Shown in pieces: positions 4,673 through 12,099 of a stretch of DNA of 15,991 nucleotides. Origin of the DNA: JBAXAB01 sp037142735 (lineage in GTDB: Bacteria; Patescibacteriota; Minisyncoccia; Phycocordibacterales; CAIZLB01); the NCBI GenBank assembly GCA_037142735.1, contig JBAXAB010000013.1, forward strand, positions 1 through 15,991, in the 5' to 3' direction. A model generated the notes under the pieces. It worked only from the letters and a program-made list of their open reading frames with translations. It ran no database searches and had not been told where the DNA came from. The translations under genes were made by a program, and so were the position numbers. Numbering within the stretch: position 1 is the first letter of the stretch; each line of letters begins with the position of its first letter.

Positions 4673-6547
4673 ATGAAAAAGAGTCTCACTATCATCACAC
4701 TTTTCTCAGGGGTGTTTATAATGGTGACTCTCTCATATATATTTGGAATATTTTCAACATTACAAAATAAATTTACAGACAGATTATTTTTAAAAAGAAA
4801 TCCGGAAGCTAAAATTGTTATCGTCGCCATTGACGACATTAGCCTTTCGTCAATTGGTCAGTGGCCGTGGCCTCGGTCTACATTTGCACGCATCCTGCCT
4901 CAATTTGATGAGGCAAAAGCCGTTGGATTTGATATTAATTTTTCTGAAGCAACCAAGGACGATGCTGTTTTGGCCAAGGCGTTTAATGATTCAAAAACGA
5001 GAATTATTCTGCCGATTCAGATGCGGTCTGATGGACTGGTGGGTGTGAGGCCATTGGACATATTGACCACCCATGCTGAAACAGGCTTTGTGAACGTTCC
5101 TGTTACTTCGGATAATGTGGTGCGTGAGGTTACAAATAAACTTGGTGAGATGAAAAGTTTTTCTGCCACCCTCTTTAGGGACAAAGCTCCTGACACCAAT
5201 CGCATCAATTACACAGGTCCAGCTAAAAACATTCTGACGGTTTCCTTTATTGATGTTTACAATAAAAAAATTCCTGCTGCGATTTTCAAAGACACCATTG
5301 TCTTGATCGGTGCAACCGCCTCTGACCTCCATGACTTTCTCGATACACCTTTTGGATTAATTCCAGGAGTAGAAGTTCATGCAAACGCTATTGAAACTTT
5401 GGCAACTGGGAGAATGCTGAATGACACGTCGAAAGGTATGGCCATTTTTCTTATCCTATTAGTAGTCTTCATTTCCGGTGTTTTTCTCACATGGTTTAAA
5501 AAGATAACCTACATCATAGGAACCCTTATCTTGATCGCCATTATCATACTCACAACTTCTTTTGTCACTTTTCAATACGGCATTATTCTACCGAGCGTGT
5601 ACATGTTAATTGGATTCATTCTCACCTCTGCAGTGTCGCTGACGTATCAATATGTATCTGAATCAAAAGAAAAACGCTTTATTCAAAAAACTTTTCAGTA
5701 TTATTTGATGCCTGAAGTCATTAACGAAATCATCAAAGATCCCACAAAACTTTCTCTTGGTGGCCAAAAGAAAAAAATAACTATTCTCTTTTCGGACATT
5801 CGTGGGTTTACTTCTTTTTCAGAGAAGCTATCGCCTGAAGAGTTGGTTCGTATGATGAATGAATACTTCACATTAATGAGCGATACAATCATGGACAATA
5901 AAGGCTTGGTGGACAAATATATTGGTGACGCCATTATGGCCTTCTGGGGTGCGCCTGTTTTAAATGATTCGCAATCTGCAGACGCCTGCATGACGGCCCT
6001 CACTATGTCAAAAAATCTAAAGAAACTAAATGAAAAATGGGAATCCATGGGAGTGCCCCCAATTGGAATCGGCATCGGTTTGAATACTGGACAAGTTATT
6101 GTAGGAAATATGGGCAGTGAAAAGCGCTTTAACTACACCATTATGGGTGATGAAGTAAATTTTGGGTCCCGTTTGGAAGGATTAAATAAAACATACGGAA
6201 CGGAATGTATCATAAGCGGAGAGACACAGGCGGAAATTAAAGACGACATGCGCTTCGTGACCCGAGAATTAGACAATGTGATGGTTAAAGGAAAAAAGGA
6301 ACCTAAAATAATTTTTGAATTAATCACCGCCGAGGTCACACAGGCATTTCAACAAATTCTTCCTTTCTTTAAGCAAGCGCGGGCTGAATACACCGAAGGA
6401 AACTTTCAGCAGGCCTTGGACATTTTCAATACCATCTTAAAAATCTACCCGGATAGTCCCAGTCAGACTTTTGCAGAACGTTGTAAATATCTTATCGAAA
6501 ATCCACCGACAGACTGGAATGGTGTCTACGAGTTTAAAACTAAGTAA
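4673..6547 (+). CDS. CHASE2-domain class III adenylate cyclase
   Basis: The product is 624 residues. TM1 (about 4-28) leads to an extracytoplasmic CHASE2 sensor (about 30-245: IVIVAIDDISLSSIGQWPWPR, GFDINFSE, DTIVLIGATASDL, PFGLIPGVEVHANAIETL). Three membrane spans follow (about 254-323), then a cytoplasmic class III cyclase domain (about 365-555), and a C-terminal TPR-like helical pair (about 560-610). Catalytic residues are present: metal-binding D375 (FSDIRGFT) and D419 (GDAIMAFWGAP), purine-selecting K415 and T489, and transition-state N496 and R500. Lys with Thr at the selectivity positions matches class IIIb adenylate cyclases, so the expected reaction is ATP to 3',5'-cAMP and pyrophosphate, controlled by an outside signal through CHASE2. 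It follows the FecR gene by 26 bases. No cAMP receptor is in the window. Confidence 0.93.
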   Translation: MKKSLTIITLFSGVFIMVTLSYIFGIFSTLQNKFTDRLFLKRNPEAKIVIVAIDDISLSSIGQWPWPRSTFARILPQFDEAKAVGFDINFSEATKDDAVLAKAFNDSKTRIILPIQMRSDGLVGVRPLDILTTHAETGFVNVPVTSDNVVREVTNKLGEMKSFSATLFRDKAPDTNRINYTGPAKNILTVSFIDVYNKKIPAAIFKDTIVLIGATASDLHDFLDTPFGLIPGVEVHANAIETLATGRMLNDTSKGMAIFLILLVVFISGVFLTWFKKITYIIGTLILIAIIILTTSFVTFQYGIILPSVYMLIGFILTSAVSLTYQYVSESKEKRFIQKTFQYYLMPEVINEIIKDPTKLSLGGQKKKITILFSDIRGFTSFSEKLSPEELVRMMNEYFTLMSDTIMDNKGLVDKYIGDAIMAFWGAPVLNDSQSADACMTALTMSKNLKKLNEKWESMGVPPIGIGIGLNTGQVIVGNMGSEKRFNYTIMGDEVNFGSRLEGLNKTYGTECIISGETQAEIKDDMRFVTRELDNVMVKGKKEPKIIFELITAEVTQAFQQILPFFKQARAEYTEGNFQQALDIFNTILKIYPDSPSQTFAERCKYLIENPPTDWNGVYEFKTK

Positions 6548-6586
6548 AAATCAAAAAGCCCGGCGTCTGTGTGGGACGATGGGGCT
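6547..6586 (-). terminator. Terminator of the leftward 6605-7201 gene
   Basis: The arms AGCCC (6557-6561) and GGGCT (6582-6586), with an inner helix CGTC (6564-6567)/GACG (6575-6578), form a two-part hairpin. On the minus strand it is followed by TTTTTGATTTTT, a good U tract. On the plus strand the tail is only CTTT, so stopping the cyclase transcript there would be less efficient. Confidence 0.6.
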
Positions 6587-6604
6587 CTTTGGGTTGTTGA
6601 ATTT

Positions 6605-7201
6605 CTATTTCTTTGGAATGTGGTTCCGCAAGAAGCAATCGGTGCTTCTCACACATGGCAGTACGACATCCCAACCATTATCTTCCCTGATCCAAAAGCT
6701 CCAATGCTCGCAGATTGTTCTGACTTCAAATTGCCCACTACCTGGTTCTGTTTCCTTGAGGTACACATACCAAGTAAATGGCCCCTTACCTTTGTTCGTA
6801 TACCCTCCCTTCGTGAGGATGATGAGGCCCTTATCGGCATATGGTCGTTCCAACCCAGAGAGGCCGGCCTTTTGCAAGGCAATCGCCATGTCGAGACTAC
6901 ACAGATCGAGAACTCTGAGGTCCTCGGACTCTGCATCGACCTCGAGAAGGTCACTGTGGGCCCGACCCACCACTGCACAATTCATCTGTGACCCCGGAGC
7001 AACATAGCCCAGAGAAACAAATGTCAGTTCAGGTGAGGCTGACAGGTGGTCAAATTTGAAATCATTACTATCTTCAAGCACAAGAGTATCCAGCTCAGGA
7101 TGTTCCAACAGAAGTCGCTTGTCTCTTTCGACAAAAAACTCTTGATGGACAAGTCCCGGAAGCTCATCCGGGCGCTCTAACCGGCTTTTTTTCTTGTTCA
7201 T
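6605..7201 (-). CDS. Hypothetical soluble protein, 198 residues, of atypical base composition
   Basis: I do not recognise a family. The product is acidic, with no membrane segment or signal peptide. The N-terminal part is charged (MNKKKSRLERPDELPGLVHQ), the middle reads as mixed alpha/beta (LTFVSLGYVAPGSQMNCAVVG; LDLCSLDMAIALQKAGL), and the C-terminal part has a strand-like segment rich in aromatics (PFTWYVYLKETEPGSGQFEV). I chose ATG 7201 over an in-frame start at 7219 because a TACAGT box lies nine bases before it. By hand count 6661-7140 is about 49% G+C, against roughly 39% in a sample of valS, which may indicate recent transfer. The gene stands alone on its strand, with its own promoter and terminator, and diverges from the methyltransferase. 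Confidence 0.65.
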   Translation of the reverse strand: MNKKKSRLERPDELPGLVHQEFFVERDKRLLLEHPELDTLVLEDSNDFKFDHLSASPELTFVSLGYVAPGSQMNCAVVGRAHSDLLEVDAESEDLRVLDLCSLDMAIALQKAGLSGLERPYADKGLIILTKGGYTNKGKGPFTWYVYLKETEPGSGQFEVRTICEHWSFWIREDNGWDVVLPCVRSTDCFLRNHIPKK

Positions 7202-7278
7202 CCTGAGACAACTGTACAACTTTTATGTAGTTCCTCTATATGTACATAATCCCATTTGTGTTATATATTTTGTGATCT
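7202..7278. promoter_or_regulatory. Divergent promoter region between the unknown leftward gene and the methyltransferase
   Basis: Leftward, TACAGT (7216-7211) lies nine bases before ATG 7201, with a CAGG that could be a weak ribosome site. Rightward, TGtTATATA (TATATA at 7262-7267) or TATATT (7264-7269) lies 9-11 bases before ATG 7279. No operator-like repeat stands out. Confidence 0.4.
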
Positions 7279-7926
7279 ATGAACCAGGTAAACGAATCGG
7301 AGAAAGTTATATTAGAAGAGCTAGAAAACCTTGCAAAAACCCTTGTGTGGTATTCCCCTTCTCAGATTGAAATAGGTCAACACTTGTCAGATGATGGGTC
7401 ATATGGTGATCGACCTTGGTCAGTTTCGAAGGAAACTGGTAAATTTTTGTATGACTTTATTATAAAAAATAAATTAAGCACTGTTGTAGAGCTGGGCACC
7501 TCTATTGGATACTCAGGAACGTGGATTGGACTCGCGTTGAAAAAACTTAATACAAGCGGTTCAAAATTATATACCGTGGATAAAAAAGAAATGAAAACGG
7601 AGATTGCCCAAAAGTTTTTTATAAAAGCTGGAATCAAAGATTATATTGAATCATATAACGATGACATCTCCACAGCACTTCCTAAAATTATTTCAAGCTT
7701 TCAAAGCGGCGGTGCCGATTTGATTTTCTTTGATGCAAATCGTTCAAAATATACTGAATACTTGGAAACACTTTCTCCGATCATTTCTCATCAAACAATT
7801 TTATTGGTCGACAATGCAATCGACATGCGAGAAAGATTAGAATCTTTTCATCAAACACTTTTAAAAGGCGGGTGGAAGATAGAAACCCTCACAATAGGCG
7901 ACGGTCTTTGGCTTTGTAAAAAATAG
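7279..7926 (+). CDS. Class I SAM-dependent methyltransferase, O-methyltransferase (CCoAOMT-like) family
   Basis: The product is 215 residues and soluble. The SAM-binding motif I is VVELGTSIGYSGTWIG (69-84), followed by the acidic strand KLYTVDKKE and by ADLIFFDANRSKYTEYLETL, the characteristic DxxFxDA stretch of the family. The TILLVDNAIDM strand precedes a terminal DGLWLCKK, similar to the DGL(x)xxxK end of bacterial O-methyltransferases. The acceptor is unknown: members methylate catechols, sugars or small metabolites. It starts a rightward run with tsaD (18 bases downstream) and valS, though shared function with them is not evident. I see no Shine-Dalgarno sequence. Confidence 0.85.
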   Translation: MNQVNESEKVILEELENLAKTLVWYSPSQIEIGQHLSDDGSYGDRPWSVSKETGKFLYDFIIKNKLSTVVELGTSIGYSGTWIGLALKKLNTSGSKLYTVDKKEMKTEIAQKFFIKAGIKDYIESYNDDISTALPKIISSFQSGGADLIFFDANRSKYTEYLETLSPIISHQTILLVDNAIDMRERLESFHQTLLKGGWKIETLTIGDGLWLCKK

Positions 7927-7944
7927 TATAGTATTAACACTTCA
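7927..7944 (+). promoter_or_regulatory. -10-like boxes ahead of tsaD
   Basis: TATAGT (7927-7932) and the overlapping TAGTAT (7929-7934) begin directly after the methyltransferase stop and lie 12 and 10 bases before ATG 7945. There is no Shine-Dalgarno sequence. A separate tsaD promoter giving a very short leader is possible, but read-through is equally possible. Confidence 0.35.
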
Positions 7945-9201
7945 ATGTCAGAACAACTCCTCAAAAAAACAATAGTCCTCGGGATTGAAACAAGCTGCGA
8001 TGAAACAGCAGTTTGTATCATCGAAGCTGCCAGACCGGAAAAAAGTGATATAGAACATGACTTTATTGACATACCTGAACAGGGCCCGAAAATTAAAGTG
8101 TTGGGAAATGCCCTGTACTCACAAATCGAAAAACACGCCGAATTCGGAGGGGTTATGCCCTCTGTGGCTAAACGAGAGCATAGTAAAAATATTGTGCCTT
8201 TATTTATCAAAGCGCTAACTGAGGCTGGTTTATACAAGACAAAAAAGATACGTGAAAAAATGTCTGCAGATATTTCAGAAAAAATCCTGACTTCGTTAAA
8301 CATGGAAAGTGAGATGGCAAATGATGTGATCGAGCTTTTCGAAACGACTGAAAAACCCCAACTTGACGTGATCGCTGTTACACAAGGGCCAGGACTTGAA
8401 CCGGCTTTGTGGGTGGGAATTAATTTTGCCAAAACCTTAGGAACAGTCTGGAGCATTCCAGTGGTTCCGACGAATCACATGGAAGGACACATACTGTCGG
8501 TATTAGTTGATTCCGAGAAAGAAAATAAAACCATCTCTTTCCCAGCCCTCGCTCTTTTAATTTCAGGTGGGCACACTGAATTGGTTTTAATACATGACTG
8601 GCATGACTACTCTGTCATTGGCAGGACGCGGGATGATGCAGTAGGTGAAGCCTTCGACAAAGTAGCTCGTATCCTCGGACTTCCCTATCCTGGTGGACCA
8701 AAAATTTCTGACTTGGCAGACCTCGCACGCGAGAGACATACCCATGGTGAAGAAAAAAACCCACTAATCATGCTTCCACGGCCAATGTTACATTCCAAAG
8801 ATTACGACTTTTCTTTTTCAGGTTTAAAAACTGCAGTCTTGTATTTAGTTAAAAAAATATCTACTTTGTCTGAACACGACAAACAGAACATCGCACTGGA
8901 ATTTGAAGAATCTGCTACCGAGGTATTGATTAAAAAAACTCGTGAGGCCATGATTGATAAAAATATTCGCACCCTTATCATCGGTGGTGGTGTCATTGCG
9001 AATAAAAATATCAGACTAGCTTTTCAAAAGATGACCGAACTAGAATTCGTTGACCTCAATCTTTTAATACCCAATATTGAACACTCAACTGATAATGCCA
9101 TCATGATCGCGGTCGCTGGTTATATGCGCTTTACGAACACATCTAAAGTAAAGGACCCAGGCCAGACAAGCTTCCGAGCAAGTGGAAATTTATCCTTATA
9201 A
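7945..9201 (+). CDS. tsaD: tRNA N6-adenosine threonylcarbamoyltransferase TsaD, enlarged form
   Basis: TsaD transfers the threonylcarbamoyl group from threonylcarbamoyl-AMP to A37 of ANN-decoding tRNAs (t6A), together with TsaB and TsaE in bacteria. The ASKHA-fold signatures are GIETSCDETA (13-22), the metal ligands in NHMEGHI (H178, H182), LLISGGHTEL, GEAFDKVARILGLPYPGGP, SFSGLKTAV, GGGVIANKNIR, and D383-N384 in HSTDNAIMIAVAG. At 418 residues it is about 80 longer than E. coli TsaD. The extra length is a loop after the first strands (about 28-50) and a charged helical insertion (about 97-139) before VTQGPGLEPAL. All catalytic elements are intact. tsaB, tsaE and tsaC are not in the window. 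Confidence 0.96.
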   Translation: MSEQLLKKTIVLGIETSCDETAVCIIEAARPEKSDIEHDFIDIPEQGPKIKVLGNALYSQIEKHAEFGGVMPSVAKREHSKNIVPLFIKALTEAGLYKTKKIREKMSADISEKILTSLNMESEMANDVIELFETTEKPQLDVIAVTQGPGLEPALWVGINFAKTLGTVWSIPVVPTNHMEGHILSVLVDSEKENKTISFPALALLISGGHTELVLIHDWHDYSVIGRTRDDAVGEAFDKVARILGLPYPGGPKISDLADLARERHTHGEEKNPLIMLPRPMLHSKDYDFSFSGLKTAVLYLVKKISTLSEHDKQNIALEFEESATEVLIKKTREAMIDKNIRTLIIGGGVIANKNIRLAFQKMTELEFVDLNLLIPNIEHSTDNAIMIAVAGYMRFTNTSKVKDPGQTSFRASGNLSL

Positions 9202-9220
9202 TTGCTATGCTAATGGAACT
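9197..9220 (+). promoter_or_regulatory. -10 boxes between tsaD and valS; also decides the valS start
   Basis: A perfect TATAAT (9197-9202) overlaps the tsaD stop, and an extended box TGcTATGCT (TATGCT at 9206-9211) lies nine bases before ATG 9221. Both are too close for a promoter of the earlier GTG at 9182, supporting ATG 9221. There is no T-box or other leader, because only 19 bases separate the two genes. Confidence 0.5.
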
Positions 9221-11377
9221 ATGGTCCCCGAAAAGCTGTTAAAGCCTTATAATCCACAAGACACAGAGAAAAGAATCTACGAAGCCTGGGAAACCAGTGG
9301 TTTTTTTAATCCAGACAACTGCAAAACCGAGCCTGGCGCAGAAACATATACAATAATCCTGCCACCTCCCAATGTGACAGGTACCCTTCACCTTGGTCAC
9401 GTATTGGGGGCGACTTTGCAGGACATCGCCATTCGTTTCAATAGAATGAACGGTAAAAAGACATTATGGATTCCAGGAACCGATCATGCCGCAATCGCGA
9501 CGCAAGCAAAAGTAGAAAAAGATATTATGAAAAAAGAGGGTAAATCTCGCCACGATTTAGGGCGATATGAAATGTTGAAGCGAATTAATGAATTTGCTCA
9601 ACAAAGTCACGACACTATCGTATCCCAATTAAAAGTAACCGGTGCATCATGTGACTGGTCTCGAGAAGCTTTTACATTAGATGCAAAAAGAAATCATTCT
9701 GTGCGAACTATTTTTAAACAAATGTACGATGATGGATTAATCTACCGAGGATTTCGAGTGGTAAATTGGGACCCAAAAGGTCAGACCACTATTTCTGATG
9801 ACGAAATTGTGTACGAAGAGCGCAAAGCAATTTTATATACATTTAAATATTCTAAAGATTTCCCTATTGCCATTTCTACCTCTCGTCCTGAAACCAAGGT
9901 TGGCGATACTGCAGTAGCAGTTCATCCAGACGATACCCGATATCAACAATACATTGGAAAGGAATTTGCATTTAATTTTTGCGGAGTACCTGTGACAGTT
10001 AAAGTAATCGCGGACAAAGAAGTAGATCCTGAATTTGGAACTGGTGCATTAGGAGTGACTCCGGCACATAGTCAGATTGACTTTATGATGGCTGAACGGC
10101 ACAACCTTCCGATTAAACAAGTTATCAATGAATACGCCAAGATGACAGTTGGTGATGATAGGATTTTAAATAAAAAGACGACTGATGCCCGCACAGCAAT
10201 TGTTGAATGGTTGAAGTCAGAAAGCTTAATGATTGAAGAGAAAGAAATCAACCAAAATATCTCTACAGCCGAGAGAACTGGTGGTATTGTGGAACCTCTT
10301 CCAAAACTTCAGTGGTTTGTGGCCGTAAACAAGCCTTTCACAAAAAATGGCAAAACAACAACCTTGAAAGACATCATGCGTTCTGCTGTGGCCGAAAACA
10401 AGATTGAAATCATGCCTGAACACTTCAACAAAACATATTTCCACTGGATTGATAACCTAAAAGACTGGTGCATTTCAAGACAAATCTGGTACGGACACAG
10501 AATCCCAGTTTGGTACAAAGGTGAAGAAATATATTGTGGAATCGATGCTCCAGAAGGCGCAGATTGGAAACAAGACGAAGATACGCTTGATACATGGTTC
10601 TCTGCTGGACTTTGGACTTTCTCTACAATGGGATGGCCAAACGATCTAAAGGATTTAAATGTTTTCCACCCAACCAGTCTTCTTGTGACTGCCTACGAAA
10701 TCCTCTTCTTCTGGGTTGCACGCATGATTATGATGACAGGCTATGCACTCGATCAGATACCCTTCAAAAAAGTTCTAATTACCGGAATCGTCCGTGATCA
10801 AAAAGGAATAAAATTTTCAAAGTCACTTGGTAACGGAATCGACCCAATTGATATGGCCAACAAATTTAGCATGGATGCCACTCGCATCTCATTGGTTTTA
10901 GGAACAGCTCCTGGAACTGACATGAAAATATCCGAAGATAAAATTAAAGGTAATAGAAACTTTGGTAACAAATTGTGGAATATTACACGATTTATTTTAA
11001 CAAGCTTAGAAGATTACAATCCTTCTGAAAAAAACCTCACTGACTCTGACAAAAAAATCATAGATGACCACAATGTATTTATAACTGACATCACAAAAGA
11101 TATAAAAGAATTCCGCTACCACCTCGCGTCTGAAAAAATCTACCATTATATTTGGAATACTATTGCTGACGTCATTATCGAAGATAGTAAAAAGATTCTT
11201 ACCTCTGAAGGTAAGACATCACGCCAATTTGTTCTAGCGACCCTGTTGAAAGACTCAATCATAGTCCTCCACCCCTTCATGCCGTTTATCACCGAAGAGC
11301 TCTGGGGACTACTACCAAAAAATGTCAAAATGGAGGATAATATGCTTATCGTTCAAAAATGGCCTGTACAAGCATAA
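9221..11377 (+). CDS. valS: Valyl-tRNA synthetase, short form
   Basis: The product is 718 residues from ATG 9221 and charges tRNA-Val with valine. Class I signatures are PPPNVTGTLHLGH (48-60, HIGH motif HLGH) and KFSKS (531-535) in place of KMSKS. The CP1 editing domain is present (STSRPETKVGDTAVAVHP; DPEFGTGALGVTPAHSQIDF), followed by ERTGGIVEPLPKLQWFV, DWCISRQIWYGHRIPVWY and LDTWFSAGLWTFSTMGWP, and an anticodon-binding helical domain ending near LHPFMPFITEELWGLLP. The protein stops just after, so the C-terminal coiled-coil arm of longer enzymes (862 residues in Thermus, 951 in E. coli) is missing. An upstream in-frame GTG (9182) inside tsaD was rejected because the added residues look unlike a ValRS start. 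Its end overlaps the next gene. Confidence 0.96.
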   Translation: MVPEKLLKPYNPQDTEKRIYEAWETSGFFNPDNCKTEPGAETYTIILPPPNVTGTLHLGHVLGATLQDIAIRFNRMNGKKTLWIPGTDHAAIATQAKVEKDIMKKEGKSRHDLGRYEMLKRINEFAQQSHDTIVSQLKVTGASCDWSREAFTLDAKRNHSVRTIFKQMYDDGLIYRGFRVVNWDPKGQTTISDDEIVYEERKAILYTFKYSKDFPIAISTSRPETKVGDTAVAVHPDDTRYQQYIGKEFAFNFCGVPVTVKVIADKEVDPEFGTGALGVTPAHSQIDFMMAERHNLPIKQVINEYAKMTVGDDRILNKKTTDARTAIVEWLKSESLMIEEKEINQNISTAERTGGIVEPLPKLQWFVAVNKPFTKNGKTTTLKDIMRSAVAENKIEIMPEHFNKTYFHWIDNLKDWCISRQIWYGHRIPVWYKGEEIYCGIDAPEGADWKQDEDTLDTWFSAGLWTFSTMGWPNDLKDLNVFHPTSLLVTAYEILFFWVARMIMMTGYALDQIPFKKVLITGIVRDQKGIKFSKSLGNGIDPIDMANKFSMDATRISLVLGTAPGTDMKISEDKIKGNRNFGNKLWNITRFILTSLEDYNPSEKNLTDSDKKIIDDHNVFITDITKDIKEFRYHLASEKIYHYIWNTIADVIIEDSKKILTSEGKTSRQFVLATLLKDSIIVLHPFMPFITEELWGLLPKNVKMEDNMLIVQKWPVQA

Positions 11378-12093
11378 TCTGCGCATTAAATCTGAATATT
11401 TTTATCTATGCCCTTGCGGGTGGAGTGTTGCCTGCACTTTTGTGGTTATGGTTCTGGATGCATGAAGAAAATGATCACCATGAACCACGTAGCCTCATCA
11501 TCCTTACTTTTATGGTTGGTATGGCTGGAATTTTTGTTGTCTTTCCACTCCAACAGCTCACACTTTATCTTGGAAAAATATTTGACACTGGTTTTGCAGC
11601 CGGATCATTTATTGCAGTAACTATTTGGGCCTTCTGGGAAGAGTTGGTAAAGTATCTAGCGGCCAGATTTACCGCCTTTCGACACATATCGTTCGTGCAT
11701 CCAATTGATGCTTTTATCTATATCACTACTGCTTCTTTGGGATTCTCAGCGTTAGAAAACAGTATTCTTTTATTAGGACCCTTACTAAAGGGTGACACTG
11801 TGGGAGCACTGAATGCAGGCGCAATGCGCTTTATGGGAGCTTCCTTGTTGCATTTTATAGCCTCTGGAGTAATTGCATTATTTGTCGGATTAACTTTTTA
11901 TGCATCACGGGCCAAAAAAGCTATTGCGTTATGCGCAGGTTTTGTCATCGCTGTCGTATTGCATTCTCTCTTTAATTTTTTTATAATTGATAACGACAAA
12001 CAAAACACACTGCCCGTATTCTTATCGGTTTGGATACTAGTCATTCTCCTCACTATAAGTCTCGAGCGTGTAAAGAGTATTAAAAATTTCTAA
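11359..12093 (+). CDS. PrsW family predicted intramembrane metalloprotease
   Basis: The product is 244 residues with about seven hydrophobic spans. Family motifs are WEELVKYL (E94-E95 and K98), HPIDAFIYITTASLGFSALENS (113-134, E133), H165 in LLHFIASGV, and H202 with N206 in VVLHSLFNF. In Bacillus, PrsW (the protease acting on the anti-sigma factor RsiW) cuts a membrane-bound substrate to release a sigma factor, and the Glu/His residues are its proposed metal site. No anti-sigma factor is in the window, so the substrate is unknown. The reading frame opens 19 bases inside the end of valS, and no other ATG precedes the first span, so it is probably translated by coupling to valS. It is followed by the small heat-shock gene after six bases. 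Confidence 0.85.
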   Translation: MACTSIICALNLNIFIYALAGGVLPALLWLWFWMHEENDHHEPRSLIILTFMVGMAGIFVVFPLQQLTLYLGKIFDTGFAAGSFIAVTIWAFWEELVKYLAARFTAFRHISFVHPIDAFIYITTASLGFSALENSILLLGPLLKGDTVGALNAGAMRFMGASLLHFIASGVIALFVGLTFYASRAKKAIALCAGFVIAVVLHSLFNFFIIDNDKQNTLPVFLSVWILVILLTISLERVKSIKNF

Positions 12094-12099
12094 AAAGTT

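Noticed and set aside
6471..7007. Open frame on the plus strand running from the cyclase end across the unknown leftward gene
   Set aside because: Its start is inside the cyclase, it crosses the minus-strand terminator, and the product has low-complexity Arg/Ser/Pro composition. The leftward frame has a promoter, a terminator and better protein character.
7851..8456. Open frame antisense to the end of the methyltransferase and the start of tsaD
   Set aside because: It overlaps two conserved genes on the opposite strand, and its Ser/Ile-rich product shows no domain.
9182..9220. GTG start for valS inside tsaD
   Set aside because: The 13 extra residues do not resemble a ValRS N terminus, and two -10 boxes lie between this GTG and ATG 9221.
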